Part shown: one piece after another, positions 1-8,756 of the stretch
Layout: the number at the start of each line of letters is the position of its first letter
Position numbering within the stretch: the first letter of the stretch is position 1
DNA from: Methylophilaceae bacterium
GTDB lineage: Bacteria > Pseudomonadota > Gammaproteobacteria > Burkholderiales > Methylophilaceae
DNA length: 38,011 bases
Direction of reading: 5' to 3'
NCBI GenBank assembly: GCA_947379975.1
Contig: CANCPF010000019.1
Coordinates: 1-38,011 of the forward strand
Program-made: the position numbers and the translations under genes
The notes under the pieces: model-generated
What the model saw: the letters and a program-made list of their open reading frames with translations, nothing else
What the model was told of the DNA's origin: nothing
Databases searched by the model: none

Positions 1-1227
1 GATTTTAAATTAGTCACCAAAGCTGAAACACCAGACACCAACACCTTCCGCGTCACCTATGCTGCACCCTATGCGCCAGCCTTGGATACATGGGCCGGCT
101 TGCACATTCTGCCTAAGCACTTGCTTAAAGATCAGGATATTAATACCACGGCATTTGCGCGTCACCCAGTCGGAAGCCACTATTACAAGCTAGATAGCTG
201 GAAAAATGGCCAGTATCTAAAACTCACACGCAATGACAACGCAACACAAGGCCAAGCCAAAATTGACAACTTATTATCACGCATCATTCCAGATAAGGCA
301 GCGCAATTTTTAGAGCTGAGCGCAGATAATATTGATTCTATGGCGCTTAATCCTATCCAATACGCAAGGATTTTCCCCGCTAGACCAGACCTGAATAAAA
401 ATATCGCACTGTATAAAGAATTAGGTAACAGTTATACCTATTTAGGTTTTAACCTAAAACGCAAACCATTTGATGATGTTCGTGTTCGGCAAGCCATTAA
501 CTATGCCATCAATAAGCAAGAAATTATCGACGGCGTATTATTAGGTCTTGGCGAACCGGTAGCTTCACCTTATAAGCCGGGCACACGTTGGAGCAATCCT
601 GTACTTAAACCTTATCCTTACGACCCAAATAAAGCCAAAGCCCTATTAAAAGCTGCTGGCTATGAAGATCATGACGGTGATGGCATTATTGATAAAGACG
701 GCAAACCCTTTAGTTTTGAGATTTTAACCAATCAAAACAAAGAACGCGAAATGACTGGCGTTTTAATACAGCGTCGCCTTAAGGATGTTGGCATTAATGC
801 TAATATTCGCGTCTTAGAATGGGCCAGTTTCTTAGGAAGATTCATCAAACCTAAAGAGTTTGATGTGGTTGTATTGGGTTGGAGTTTATCGTTAGACCCT
901 GATCAATATAGTATTTGGCATTCTAGTCAACAAGCGCCTGGTCAATTTAACTTTATTAGCTATAGTAATCCACGTGTAGATAAACTATTAGAAGCGGGCA
1001 GACTGGAGCTTAATCCAGAAAAGCGTATGGTGATCTACCATGAGTTCTCCAAAATATTATTAGAAGATAGCCCTATTGTATTTCTCTCAGCAGGCTATGG
1101 TTTATCAGCGATTCATAAGCGTGTAAGAGGCATTAGCAATCCTGCGCCACCGGCAGGCATAGGCCACAACACTTATGAGTGGAATATTCCTAGCGCTTAT
1201 GCTCGCACGGAAATGAGTGAGCATTGA
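1..1227 (+). CDS. Peptide-type ABC transporter substrate-binding protein (SBP family 5), 5' partial
   Basis: The frame is open from base 1, so the gene starts upstream of the window; 408 residues are visible. The fold type is that of OppA/DppA-like periplasmic binding proteins. Diagnostic stretches include the 'NYAINKQEIIDGVLLG' helix, preceded by 'FDDVRVRQA', and the 'DHDGDGIIDKDGKPFSFE' turn that is common in this family. It should bind oligopeptides or a similar solute in the periplasm and deliver it to the two permeases encoded next. The first permease begins about 58 bases after the stop, so one operon is likely. The signal peptide would lie in the missing part. Substrate cannot be told from sequence. 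No ATPase gene follows, so the OppD/OppF partners must be upstream or elsewhere. Confidence 0.93.
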   Translation, partial: DFKLVTKAETPDTNTFRVTYAAPYAPALDTWAGLHILPKHLLKDQDINTTAFARHPVGSHYYKLDSWKNGQYLKLTRNDNATQGQAKIDNLLSRIIPDKAAQFLELSADNIDSMALNPIQYARIFPARPDLNKNIALYKELGNSYTYLGFNLKRKPFDDVRVRQAINYAINKQEIIDGVLLGLGEPVASPYKPGTRWSNPVLKPYPYDPNKAKALLKAAGYEDHDGDGIIDKDGKPFSFEILTNQNKEREMTGVLIQRRLKDVGINANIRVLEWASFLGRFIKPKEFDVVVLGWSLSLDPDQYSIWHSSQQAPGQFNFISYSNPRVDKLLEAGRLELNPEKRMVIYHEFSKILLEDSPIVFLSAGYGLSAIHKRVRGISNPAPPAGIGHNTYEWNIPSAYARTEMSEH

Positions 1228-1285
1228 GCTATGACTTATATTTACTAGCAACCATCTAAGCAACTACATAAGCCCATTTAAACCC

Positions 1286-2305
1286 ATGCTTAAATACTTA
1301 CTCAAACGATTTTTTTGGATGATTCCTTTAATCATAGGTATTAGTCTAATATCATTTTTCATTATGCACTTAGCACCAGGTGACATCACCACTAGTGAAG
1401 CGAGCTTCAATCCTAAAGCCAGTGAAGAATCTAGACAAAAATTACGTGAGTTATATAGCTTAGATAAACCCGTTATTGTGCAATATGGCTTATGGGTAAA
1501 GCGTATGGCAACCTTAGATTTTGGCACTTCATTTGCATCACATCAGCGCCCAGTATTCTGGGAAACTAAAGATAAAGACGGCAATATTACTTTAGGCATG
1601 ATCCAAGAAGCATTGCCTATCACCCTGCTCATTAATGTTTTGAGTTTAATATTAATCATCGCTGTCGCATTACCTTTGGGCGTCATTTCGGCGCTTAAAC
1701 AAAACCAATTAGCTGATCGTGGCATTACTTTATTTGTGTTTATAGGTTTTGCCATCCCTGGCTTTTGGCTAGCGCTCATACTTATGTACTGGACTGGCGT
1801 GCAACATGCTTGGCTACCAATTTCAGGTTTAGAAAGCATGGGACATGAACATCTAACTTGGTTTTATCGAACGATAGATACCCTGAAACATTTGGTCTTG
1901 CCAGTATTTATTTCTGGGCTAACTGGCCTCGCTGGCATTTCTTTATTTGTACGTAACGGCATGCTAGAAGTATTGCATCAAGATTACATTACTACCGCAC
2001 GCGCTAAAGGTCTAAAAGAAAATCGTGTGATTTATGGTCATGCGCTGCGCAATGCCCTTTTGCCGCTAATCACAATCTTTGGCTTAAGCATTCCTGGTTT
2101 AATTGGGGGATCGGTCATCGCCGAAAGTATTTTTGCTATTCCGGGCATGGGTAAATTGTTTTACGATGCGGTTTTAATGCGTGATTTTCCAGTCATTATG
2201 GGTATTTTAACGATAGGTTCAGTCCTCACATTAATCGGTAATTTACTGGCAGACCTTTCTTACGCTTGGGCAGACCCACGGGTAAGACGCGGAGTAATGC
2301 AATGA
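1286..2305 (+). CDS. Peptide-type ABC transporter permease, OppB/DppB family
   Basis: This is a 339-residue inner-membrane permease. It opens with the typical 'MLKYLLKRFFWMIPLIIGI' first membrane segment, has a long periplasmic loop (about residues 35-100), and then the five further membrane helices of the BPD_transp_1 domain. The cytoplasmic EAA-type loop, which docks on the ATPase, is seen as 'ARAKGLKENRVIYGHALRN'. Length and layout match DppB/OppB. Its stop overlaps the start codon of the next permease (ATGA), implying translational coupling and a heterodimeric channel. The transported solute is not evident. Confidence 0.94.
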   Translation: MLKYLLKRFFWMIPLIIGISLISFFIMHLAPGDITTSEASFNPKASEESRQKLRELYSLDKPVIVQYGLWVKRMATLDFGTSFASHQRPVFWETKDKDGNITLGMIQEALPITLLINVLSLILIIAVALPLGVISALKQNQLADRGITLFVFIGFAIPGFWLALILMYWTGVQHAWLPISGLESMGHEHLTWFYRTIDTLKHLVLPVFISGLTGLAGISLFVRNGMLEVLHQDYITTARAKGLKENRVIYGHALRNALLPLITIFGLSIPGLIGGSVIAESIFAIPGMGKLFYDAVLMRDFPVIMGILTIGSVLTLIGNLLADLSYAWADPRVRRGVMQ

Positions 2306-3123
2306 ATAAAGTCTTACATAATCCATTAGCATTGATTGGCTTCGTCATTATTGCGGGCATACTATTTATGGCGTTGATTGCACCATTAATTGCACCCTAC
2401 GACCCCGATGCAATTAATGTAAAAGCGATATTACTATCCCCAAGTGCCAACCATTTGATGGGTACGGACGGCTTAGGACGCGATGTATTTACCCGCATGC
2501 TGTACGGCTCTCGTATATCCTTAATGGTAGGCTTTGTAGCAGTGGGTATCGCCACCGCTATTGGTATCATTCTAGGTGCTATTGCCGGCTTTTACAGAGG
2601 CTGGGTCGACACCGTCATCATGCGTGTCGTCGATGTGATGCTGTCCATCCCAACGTTCTTTTTAATTTTAGCCGTGATTGCATTTTTAACGCCTTCTATC
2701 TGGAACATTATGATCGTGATAGGATTAACCTCGTGGATGGGCGTAACAAGATTGGTCCGCGCCGAGTTTTTAAGCTTGCGGAATCGAGAATTTGTGTTGG
2801 CCGCGCAAGCATTAGGTGCAAAAGACGCTAGACTTATTTTTACGCACCTACTGCCAAATAGCTTAACGCCTATTATAGTCAGCTCAATATTAGGTATTGC
2901 CAGCGCAGTGCTAGTGGAATCTGGCTTGAGCTTTCTAGGCTTGGGCGTACAAGCACCACAAGCTTCATGGGGCAATATCCTTACCGATGGCAAAGAGTAT
3001 ATTCAATTTGCCTGGTGGTTATCACTCTTTCCCGGCCTTGCCATCCTAATTACAGTGTTAGGGTATAATCTGCTTGGAGACGGTTTACGCGATGCGTATA
3101 ACCCGCGAACTAGTCAACACTAG
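2302..3123 (+). CDS. Peptide-type ABC transporter permease, OppC/DppC family
   Basis: This is a 273-residue permease partner of the upstream gene. I start it at the ATG at 2302, which overlaps the upstream TGA by four bases and has GGAG nearby; an upstream in-frame extension to 2266 lies inside the previous gene and is unlikely. The OppC N-terminal segment ('HNPLALIGFVIIAGILFMAL') precedes the 'MGTDGLGRDVFTRMLYGSR' motif typical of OppC/DppC. The EAA loop reads 'AQALGAKDARLIFTHLLPNS'. The gene closes the transporter operon: after 78 bases comes fabI, with its own ribosome binding site and an unrelated function. Read-through into fabI is possible because I see no strong terminator between them. 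Confidence 0.94.
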   Translation: MNKVLHNPLALIGFVIIAGILFMALIAPLIAPYDPDAINVKAILLSPSANHLMGTDGLGRDVFTRMLYGSRISLMVGFVAVGIATAIGIILGAIAGFYRGWVDTVIMRVVDVMLSIPTFFLILAVIAFLTPSIWNIMIVIGLTSWMGVTRLVRAEFLSLRNREFVLAAQALGAKDARLIFTHLLPNSLTPIIVSSILGIASAVLVESGLSFLGLGVQAPQASWGNILTDGKEYIQFAWWLSLFPGLAILITVLGYNLLGDGLRDAYNPRTSQH

Positions 3124-3201
3124 ATTTTAAAAAAACTAGTATTTAAAACTAATTATTTAAACTTGATCATCAAGATTTAAAAGATAGATAGGAATAATGT
3201 C

Positions 3202-3987
3202 ATGGGATTTTTAGCAGGTAAAAAAATATTAATTACAGGTTTGTTGAGCAACCGCTCAATTGCTTACGGCATCGCCGCAGCAATGAAGCGTGAAGGTGCA
3301 GAACTTGCTTTCACTTACCAAATGGAAAAACACCAAGATCGCGTAGCAAAATTAGCCGCTGATTTTGATTCAACGCTTTTATTTCATTGTGATGTAGCTG
3401 AAGACAGCTTGATTGATGCACTATTTCCAGCCATTGCTAAACATTGGGATGGCATAGATTCTATCGTCCATTCAGTTGCTTTCGTACCGAAAGATGCGCT
3501 TGATGGCGATTATCTAGATAAAGTGACACGAGAAAATTTCCGCATTGCACATGACATTAGCTCATACAGCTTTGCTGCTCTAGCCAAAGCGGCTTTACCG
3601 ATGATGTTAGGCCGTAACGGTAGCTTACTAACCTTAAGTTATTTAGGTGCAGAACGCACAATGCCTAACTACAATGTAATGGGTTTAGCTAAAGCCAGCC
3701 TTGAAGCCAATGTACGCTATATGGCACAAAGCTTAGGCCCAAAAGGCATACGCGTGAATGCAGTTTCTGCCGGTCCAATTAAAACACTGGCAGCTTCAGG
3801 TATTGCTGATTTCGATAAAATGATCGGCTTCAATGAAAAGCATGCTGCCTTGCGTCGCAATGTAACCATAGAAGAAGTAGGCAATGCCGCTGCATTTTTA
3901 TGCAGTGATTTAGCCTCTGGCATTACCGGTGAAATTACTTATGTAGATGGTGGTATGAACATTACTGCGGCCGGCGTCATAGATTAA
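3202..3987 (+). CDS. fabI: Enoyl-[acyl-carrier-protein] reductase (NADH), FabI
   Basis: FabI carries out the last reduction of each fatty-acid elongation cycle, converting trans-2-enoyl-ACP to acyl-ACP. The 261-residue protein aligns by eye along its whole length with E. coli FabI (262 aa). The N-terminal Rossmann motif has the FabI-type form with SIAYG at residues 19-23. The active-site residues Tyr147, Tyr157 and Lys164 sit in 'LTLSYLGAERTMPNYNVMG' followed by LAKASLEANVRYMAQSLGP. The start at 3202 has AGGA eight bases upstream. It is followed by a bidirectional terminator and converges on ppiD. Tyr157 and Lys164 place it in the classical triclosan-target FabI group rather than FabV or FabK. 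Confidence 0.97.
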   Translation: MGFLAGKKILITGLLSNRSIAYGIAAAMKREGAELAFTYQMEKHQDRVAKLAADFDSTLLFHCDVAEDSLIDALFPAIAKHWDGIDSIVHSVAFVPKDALDGDYLDKVTRENFRIAHDISSYSFAALAKAALPMMLGRNGSLLTLSYLGAERTMPNYNVMGLAKASLEANVRYMAQSLGPKGIRVNAVSAGPIKTLAASGIADFDKMIGFNEKHAALRRNVTIEEVGNAAAFLCSDLASGITGEITYVDGGMNITAAGVID

Positions 3988-4020
3988 ATTAATTTATAAA
4001 GTAATCATCAATCAGATGTT

Positions 4021-4049
4021 AAAAAGGCACCCAATTGGGTGCCTTTTTT
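4021..4049. terminator. Bidirectional rho-independent terminator between fabI and ppiD
   Basis: This is a perfect 12-bp stem (AAAAAGGCACCC with GGGTGCCTTTTT) closed by an AATT loop. It has a T tract on the plus strand, and the matching A tract gives a T tract on the minus strand. It lies between two convergent genes, about 33 bases after the fabI stop and 38 bases before the ppiD stop, so it can end transcription from both sides. Confidence 0.93.
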
Positions 4050-4087
4050 ATGATGCTAGTATTCTTGGATATCCGTACTATTTAACA

Positions 4088-5995
4088 TTACTGATTGTTC
4101 GCGTTACTACCCAATAAAACCTTATCATTCACTTTAACTTTGGCTTTATCGCGCAACGATTGTTTATAAGCTGAAAGATACTCACTCATTAATGCACTAT
4201 TAAGCTCAGTCTTAGCTACTTTTTTTTCATTATCATCAGTAGGCGATAAAGCAATGACTTTAACCACCTTTACTAGCAAATAACCTTGCTTGCTATCAGC
4301 AACGCCTGAATAAGCAGGCAATTTATTCACATTAGTTTTAAATACTTGGTTCATTGCAACTTCTGTTAAACCCTGCGCATTCTTACGATCAACAGTCACT
4401 TCAGGGATCCACTCCACAGTAGCAACATCTTTACCAGCACGTAAATCTTTTAAAGCAGCTTCACCTTTAGCAGACGCCATTTTAGCTGCCGCTTCTAGTT
4501 TGAGTACAGCTTCAATGCCAGACTTAACTTCATCAAAACTTTTTGGCGCGGCCGCTTTATACTCAAGCAAACGTGCAGACACCATATTATTAGGTGAAAT
4601 TTCTACCGCCTCGGTATTTCGATGATCTTTAAGCACCTCGTTCGAAAAAACAAGGCTCATGATTTTATCGTTATTTTTAAAGAACTTAGCGCCAGACTCA
4701 CGTGTCATCCAATCTGATTGCTGTACTTGACCACCATAGGCTTTGGCGGCAGGTTGTAAGCTATTCGATTGCTCATACACCATATTACTAAAGCCTTCAG
4801 CTTTTTTAGCAAACTCTTCTTGCGCTTTCTTAAACATTAAATCACCTTTAATTTGCGGTTTTAATGTATTGAAATCAGCGCTACCGCCAGTAATGCCAGT
4901 GACTTTAATGATATGGTAACCAAACTCAGACTCAACCAAACCGCTCACTTCATTTAACTTCATGCTAAAAGCCGCATCTTCAAATGGTTTAACCATAGCG
5001 CCACGACCAAAGCTACCTAAATCACCACCTTTAACTGCAGAACCGGGATCCTGTGAGTTTTTAACCGCTAAGGCTTCAAAACTTTTTGGATTTTTCTTAA
5101 TTTCCGCTAAGATTCCTTCAGCCTTGGCTTTTGCTGCCTGTTTTGCTTCTGGACTAGCGCTAACACCAAAGCCAATTAAAATATGGCTGGCAGCTCTTTG
5201 CTCGTTACCCTTAAATTTAGCTGAATTTTCATCATAATATTTTTTGACTTCATCATCGGTAACACTCACGCCGGTAATTAAATTAGTTGCGGATAACAAC
5301 AAAAACTCAATTTTCACTTGTTCAGGGTTAATTAATTTATTTTTGTGCAACTCATAATAGGCTTTGACTTGTGCAGGCTCAATTTTCACCTGATCTAAAA
5401 AGTCTTTTGTTTTAATCTCAGACACCGTTACTTGACGTTGCTGGTTCATCACTTTATAAGCGTTATCTGTTTGTGCGTTTGAAATAAAACCAAGCTTAGT
5501 AATTCCATCTTGTGCTTGTTGTGCTAATAAATCTGCGCGCATGCCCGCTTCAAATCTTGATGGAGAAATATGATTTTGCTGTAAAGTTTGATCGTACATT
5601 TCTTGTGAAAATTTACCATCTTTCTGAAACTCAGGCATACCAGTCACATAAGTTGATAATTGCACATCGCTAATTGCATATTTAGCCTGCTTGATCTCGT
5701 TATTCAATAATTGTCTATCAATTAACTGATTCAACACAATCGACTTAACTTCAGGACTATCTAGTTGCGCTTGATCAGCTTTACCCTCAGACAATAAACG
5801 ATCACGCATATTTTTTAATGCATTTGAATATTCTTGGACAGAAATATTATTGCCATTAACTTCAGCGACAGCAATATTATGACTAGCACTATTTAAGTAG
5901 GAATCAATACCAAATAATGCAAATGGAATGGTAATTAACGCCAATAAAGCCTTACCAACCCAACCTTGTGCTACGGAGCGGATACTATCTAACAT
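4088..5995 (-). CDS. ppiD: Membrane-anchored periplasmic folding factor, PpiD (SurA-N / parvulin PPIase domain)
   Basis: This is a 635-residue protein with one N-terminal membrane anchor (about residues 12-34). A SurA-like N-terminal chaperone region follows ('EVNGNNISVQEYSNALKNMR', about 45-200). A parvulin PpiC domain spans about 267-370, with 'RAASHILIGF', 'GGDLGSFGRGAMVKPFEDAA' and 'FGYHIIKVTGI'. The remaining C-terminal region is typical of the PpiD family; E. coli PpiD has 623 residues. It acts on newly translocated envelope proteins at the SecYEG exit. Many PpiD parvulin domains are catalytically weak, so activity should not be assumed. TAAGG lies six bases before the ATG. It stands alone on this strand, convergent with fabI and divergent from selO. 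Confidence 0.92.
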   Translation of the reverse strand: MLDSIRSVAQGWVGKALLALITIPFALFGIDSYLNSASHNIAVAEVNGNNISVQEYSNALKNMRDRLLSEGKADQAQLDSPEVKSIVLNQLIDRQLLNNEIKQAKYAISDVQLSTYVTGMPEFQKDGKFSQEMYDQTLQQNHISPSRFEAGMRADLLAQQAQDGITKLGFISNAQTDNAYKVMNQQRQVTVSEIKTKDFLDQVKIEPAQVKAYYELHKNKLINPEQVKIEFLLLSATNLITGVSVTDDEVKKYYDENSAKFKGNEQRAASHILIGFGVSASPEAKQAAKAKAEGILAEIKKNPKSFEALAVKNSQDPGSAVKGGDLGSFGRGAMVKPFEDAAFSMKLNEVSGLVESEFGYHIIKVTGITGGSADFNTLKPQIKGDLMFKKAQEEFAKKAEGFSNMVYEQSNSLQPAAKAYGGQVQQSDWMTRESGAKFFKNNDKIMSLVFSNEVLKDHRNTEAVEISPNNMVSARLLEYKAAAPKSFDEVKSGIEAVLKLEAAAKMASAKGEAALKDLRAGKDVATVEWIPEVTVDRKNAQGLTEVAMNQVFKTNVNKLPAYSGVADSKQGYLLVKVVKVIALSPTDDNEKKVAKTELNSALMSEYLSAYKQSLRDKAKVKVNDKVLLGSNANNQ

Positions 5996-6235
5996 AAAAA
6001 CCTTACCTTTTAAAAGTGCCTACTAAATGTTGAAACAAACTTTAATAATTTTTCACCCGATGATGCATTTGCTGTTGCAGTAAATCATGCATTATTTGGA
6101 CGAATTGTAAAACGTCATTAATATAGCATAAGATGGTCATATATATATTAAGACCTATGATTTCATTGAGATAAAAGCTTCTCTTTTTCGTGATGAAAAG
6201 TTAATATCCTAGTAAATCAGTAAGGATTATATTAA
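5996..6235. other. Divergent intergenic region between ppiD and selO
   Basis: These 240 AT-rich bases must hold the promoters of both ppiD (leftward) and selO (rightward). I see no near-consensus -35/-10 pair on either strand. The one structured element is the imperfect dyad at 6063-6092, listed separately. AAGGA at about 6222 is the selO ribosome binding site. Confidence 0.6.
6063..6092. repeat. Imperfect inverted repeat (possible operator)
   Basis: Two copies of ATGCAT flank an inner dyad CTG-TTG-CAG. The left arm (ATGCATTTGCTG) matches the reverse of the right arm apart from a three-base insertion and one mismatch. Its place in the middle of a divergent promoter region suggests a protein-binding site, but no regulator can be named and chance is not excluded. 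Confidence 0.3.
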
Positions 6236-7777
6236 TTGAAAGATTCAAAAGAAAACATCACATTTTCAGCGGGCTGGAAGTTTGACAATAGCTACACACA
6301 ACTACCCTCAGCCTTTTTTACCAAGCAGAAACCTACACCAGTTAGCGCACCCAGCATGGTGATTTTTAATCATGCATTGGCAACATCGCTGGGCTTAAAT
6401 GTTGAGGCACTCTTCGCCGATAGTGAAAACGTTGTTTTTGCTGGAAACCAAGACTTATCAGGGACGGAAGTATTTTCAGGAAACCAGCTCCCGGAAGGTG
6501 CAGAACCACTTGCTCAGGCCTATGCCGGCCATCAATTTGGTCACTTCAACATGCTAGGCGATGGCCGTGCAATATTGCTAGGCGAACACATCACACCTAG
6601 CGGAGTGCGCTTTGACATTCAACTTAAAGGCGCTGGTGAAACAGCCTATTCGCGCCGTGGCGATGGTCGCGCTGCGCTTGGGGCAATGCTAAGAGAATAC
6701 ATTATCAGTGAGGCGATGCATGCGCTAGGCGTGCCGACGACACGCAGCCTTGCGGTAGTAGCAACCGGCGAACCGGTCTATCGCACCAGTGTGCTACAAG
6801 GAGCGGTTTTAACGCGCGTAGCCGCCAGCCATATTCGTGTCGGTACCTTTCAATTTGCCGCGTCTATCGACGACGATTCAGCCGCACTGATAGCACTAGC
6901 GGATTACACCCTGAATCGACACTTTTCAAAACTGGCTTCAGGAAAGCCGTTTGATCAGACCTACGCAAACAATAAATACCTCGCCTTACTAGAAGCAGTG
7001 ATTGATCGTCAGGCAGAATTAATTGCTAGGTGGATGCAGATTGGTTTTATTCATGGCGTGATGAATACTGATAATATGTCTATTTGCGGTGAAACCATAG
7101 ATTATGGGCCTTGTGCCTTCATGGATAGCTACGACCCTGCGACGGTTTTCAGCTCAATTGATCAACAAGGCCGCTACGCTTTTGGCAATCAAGCGCCAAT
7201 TGCAGAATGGAATTTAGTGCGATTTGCCGAAACATTACTGCCGCTTTTGCACCCCGAGCAAACGTCAGCCATCACCATCGCTCAGACAGCACTGCAAACT
7301 TTTTCAGTGAAATTTCGGCAATATTGGCTAAAGGGTATGCGTGCCAAGTTAGGCTTGTATACGGAAGAAGCTAATGACGCCTTACTCATTGATGGCCTAC
7401 TCAACTGTATGGAAAAACATGACTTAGACTATACTAATACCTTTCGCGCACTAAGCACAGAAGCAAACATAAAAATACCCATGTTAGACTTTCCAGATTT
7501 CATAGTTTGGCATAGTCTGTGGCGTAAAAGATTGCTTATTCAGGACCAGAATTTAGCGACTTCGGTAAACTTGATGCTATTCACTAACCCAGCAATCATC
7601 GCGCGTAATCATCTGGTAGAATCAGCATTAAGCGCTGCAGAAGCAGGTGATTTTAGTGTGTTAGAAAAACTGCTAGAAGCTTTGTCTAAGCCATTTAATG
7701 ACAATCCTAAGTACGCAGATTACCTGTTGCCAGCGCCCCTATCCAACACGCCTTATAAAACATATTGCGGGACATAA
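6236..7777 (+). CDS. selO: Protein adenylyltransferase SelO (YdiU/UPF0061 pseudokinase)
   Basis: SelO is a kinase-fold enzyme that moves AMP from ATP to Ser/Thr/Tyr of target proteins and has been linked to redox stress. The family blocks are all present in 513 residues: 'AQAYAGHQFGHFNMLGDGRA' (94-112), 'GAGETAYSRRGDGRAALGAM' (132-151), 'TRSLAVVATGEPVYR' (169-183), and the active-site region 'HGVMNTDNMSICGETIDYGP' (273-292), where Asn280 and Asp289 should be the metal ligands. A Cys (511) is third from the C-terminus, the place where animal SelO carries selenocysteine and E. coli SelO carries Cys. The start is a TTG with AAGGA ten bases upstream; no better start is near. It may be co-transcribed with the next small gene. 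Confidence 0.93.
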   Translation: MKDSKENITFSAGWKFDNSYTQLPSAFFTKQKPTPVSAPSMVIFNHALATSLGLNVEALFADSENVVFAGNQDLSGTEVFSGNQLPEGAEPLAQAYAGHQFGHFNMLGDGRAILLGEHITPSGVRFDIQLKGAGETAYSRRGDGRAALGAMLREYIISEAMHALGVPTTRSLAVVATGEPVYRTSVLQGAVLTRVAASHIRVGTFQFAASIDDDSAALIALADYTLNRHFSKLASGKPFDQTYANNKYLALLEAVIDRQAELIARWMQIGFIHGVMNTDNMSICGETIDYGPCAFMDSYDPATVFSSIDQQGRYAFGNQAPIAEWNLVRFAETLLPLLHPEQTSAITIAQTALQTFSVKFRQYWLKGMRAKLGLYTEEANDALLIDGLLNCMEKHDLDYTNTFRALSTEANIKIPMLDFPDFIVWHSLWRKRLLIQDQNLATSVNLMLFTNPAIIARNHLVESALSAAEAGDFSVLEKLLEALSKPFNDNPKYADYLLPAPLSNTPYKTYCGT

Positions 7778-7783
7778 TTTAAT

Positions 7784-8050
7784 ATGCTTAATTTTTTAAT
7801 ATCAACTATCACATTCTCGGCAGCTGTGTACGGCATGAATCTATACTTTAACGCACAAAATTTCACTGCATCACGTTCGCGTACCGTGATTGTCATATTT
7901 CTAGCGACATTCATTTCGATAGCCTCTGGCTGGGCTACAGACCAATTAGATGGCGAAGCCGAGTTACATAAAAATGACCCCTCAATAGTCCAGGTGGTGC
8001 AATCTGGCGACCCTGTTCAGATTGCTAAATTGCTGGCTGGATTTAATTAG
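7784..8050 (+). CDS. Small hypothetical membrane protein
   Basis: This 88-residue protein matches no family I know. Two hydrophobic stretches are visible (about residues 1-22 and 35-52), separated by a basic loop (SRSR), followed by a polar tail with EAELHKNDPS and a C-terminal amphipathic segment. It starts only six bases after the selO stop, which suggests co-transcription, but the ribosome binding site is weak. It reads as a complete small two-helix membrane protein, not a fragment. Function unknown. Confidence 0.6.
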   Translation: MLNFLISTITFSAAVYGMNLYFNAQNFTASRSRTVIVIFLATFISIASGWATDQLDGEAELHKNDPSIVQVVQSGDPVQIAKLLAGFN

Positions 8051-8125
8051 CCACTATTTATAATACAATTAATATATATTAAAGCCTCTAAAAATAGCTA
8101 GAAAATCTATTGTTATCGGAATGCC

Positions 8126-8710
8126 ATGAACGACCGAATTCAGCAATTATTACAACAAATGAGCGCGCTTGAAGATGATTTACGAGCAGCCATTAGTGAG
8201 CAACCTAGCACTATGTTTTTTCAGATTAAAGGCAAGCGCATCGAGTTTGAGCAATCCATCAAAGAAACGCACCGACGGCTTAAACGTAATTTCTTTCGCT
8301 GGCTGATTACAGATCGCCCACAAAATTTGATCACCGGACCGATTATTTACGCGATGATCATTCCATTAATTATCACCGATTTATTCATCACTTTTTACCA
8401 AGCAACCTGCTTTCCTATTTACGGCATTAAAAAAGTACGGCGTGCAGATTATGTTATTTTCGATAGGCAACATCTAAGTTACCTAAATTTCATTGAAAAA
8501 TTTCACTGCACTTATTGTGCTTATGGCACCGGCATGATTGCTTACATTAGTGAAATTGTGGCGAGAACCGAACAATATTTTTGTCCAATTAAGCATGCTA
8601 GAAAAGTGTTAGGCACACATGCGCGCTATATTAATTTCTTGGAATTTGGTGAAGCTGAGGATTATGAAGCAAAGCTTGAAATGTATCGCCGTGCTTTGGG
8701 GAAAGATTAA
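8126..8710 (+). CDS. Conserved hypothetical membrane protein with CxxC and CPIKHAR motifs
   Basis: The 194 residues begin with a helical, probably coiled N-terminus (1-80). One or two membrane segments follow at about 92-115 ('GPIIYAMIIPLIITDLFITF'). The C-terminal half is rich in conserved-looking residues: 'DYVIFDRQHLSYLNFIEKFH', CTYCAYGTG and 'RTEQYFCPIKHARKVLGTHA'. The three closely placed Cys and a His suggest a metal or disulfide site, which is inference. I recall uncharacterised proteobacterial proteins with the same EKxxCxYC...YFCPIKHA pattern but no assigned function. It lies 75 bases after the small gene downstream of selO and could be read with it, or have its own promoter. The ribosome binding site is poor. 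Confidence 0.7.
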   Translation: MNDRIQQLLQQMSALEDDLRAAISEQPSTMFFQIKGKRIEFEQSIKETHRRLKRNFFRWLITDRPQNLITGPIIYAMIIPLIITDLFITFYQATCFPIYGIKKVRRADYVIFDRQHLSYLNFIEKFHCTYCAYGTGMIAYISEIVARTEQYFCPIKHARKVLGTHARYINFLEFGEAEDYEAKLEMYRRALGKD

Positions 8711-8756
8711 ATATTAGCTGAGATTAGACAAAGTCTGCCGCAACAGCAAACCTTGC

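Noticed and set aside
664..717. DHDGDGIIDKDG in the binding protein as an EF-hand or dockerin domain
   Set aside because: This Asp/Gly turn is common at the same place in family 5 binding proteins and is not a separate domain.
3162..3176. Short palindrome CTTGA-TCA-TCAAG before fabI as a terminator or operator
   Set aside because: Only five base pairs and no T tract; expected often in AT-rich DNA.
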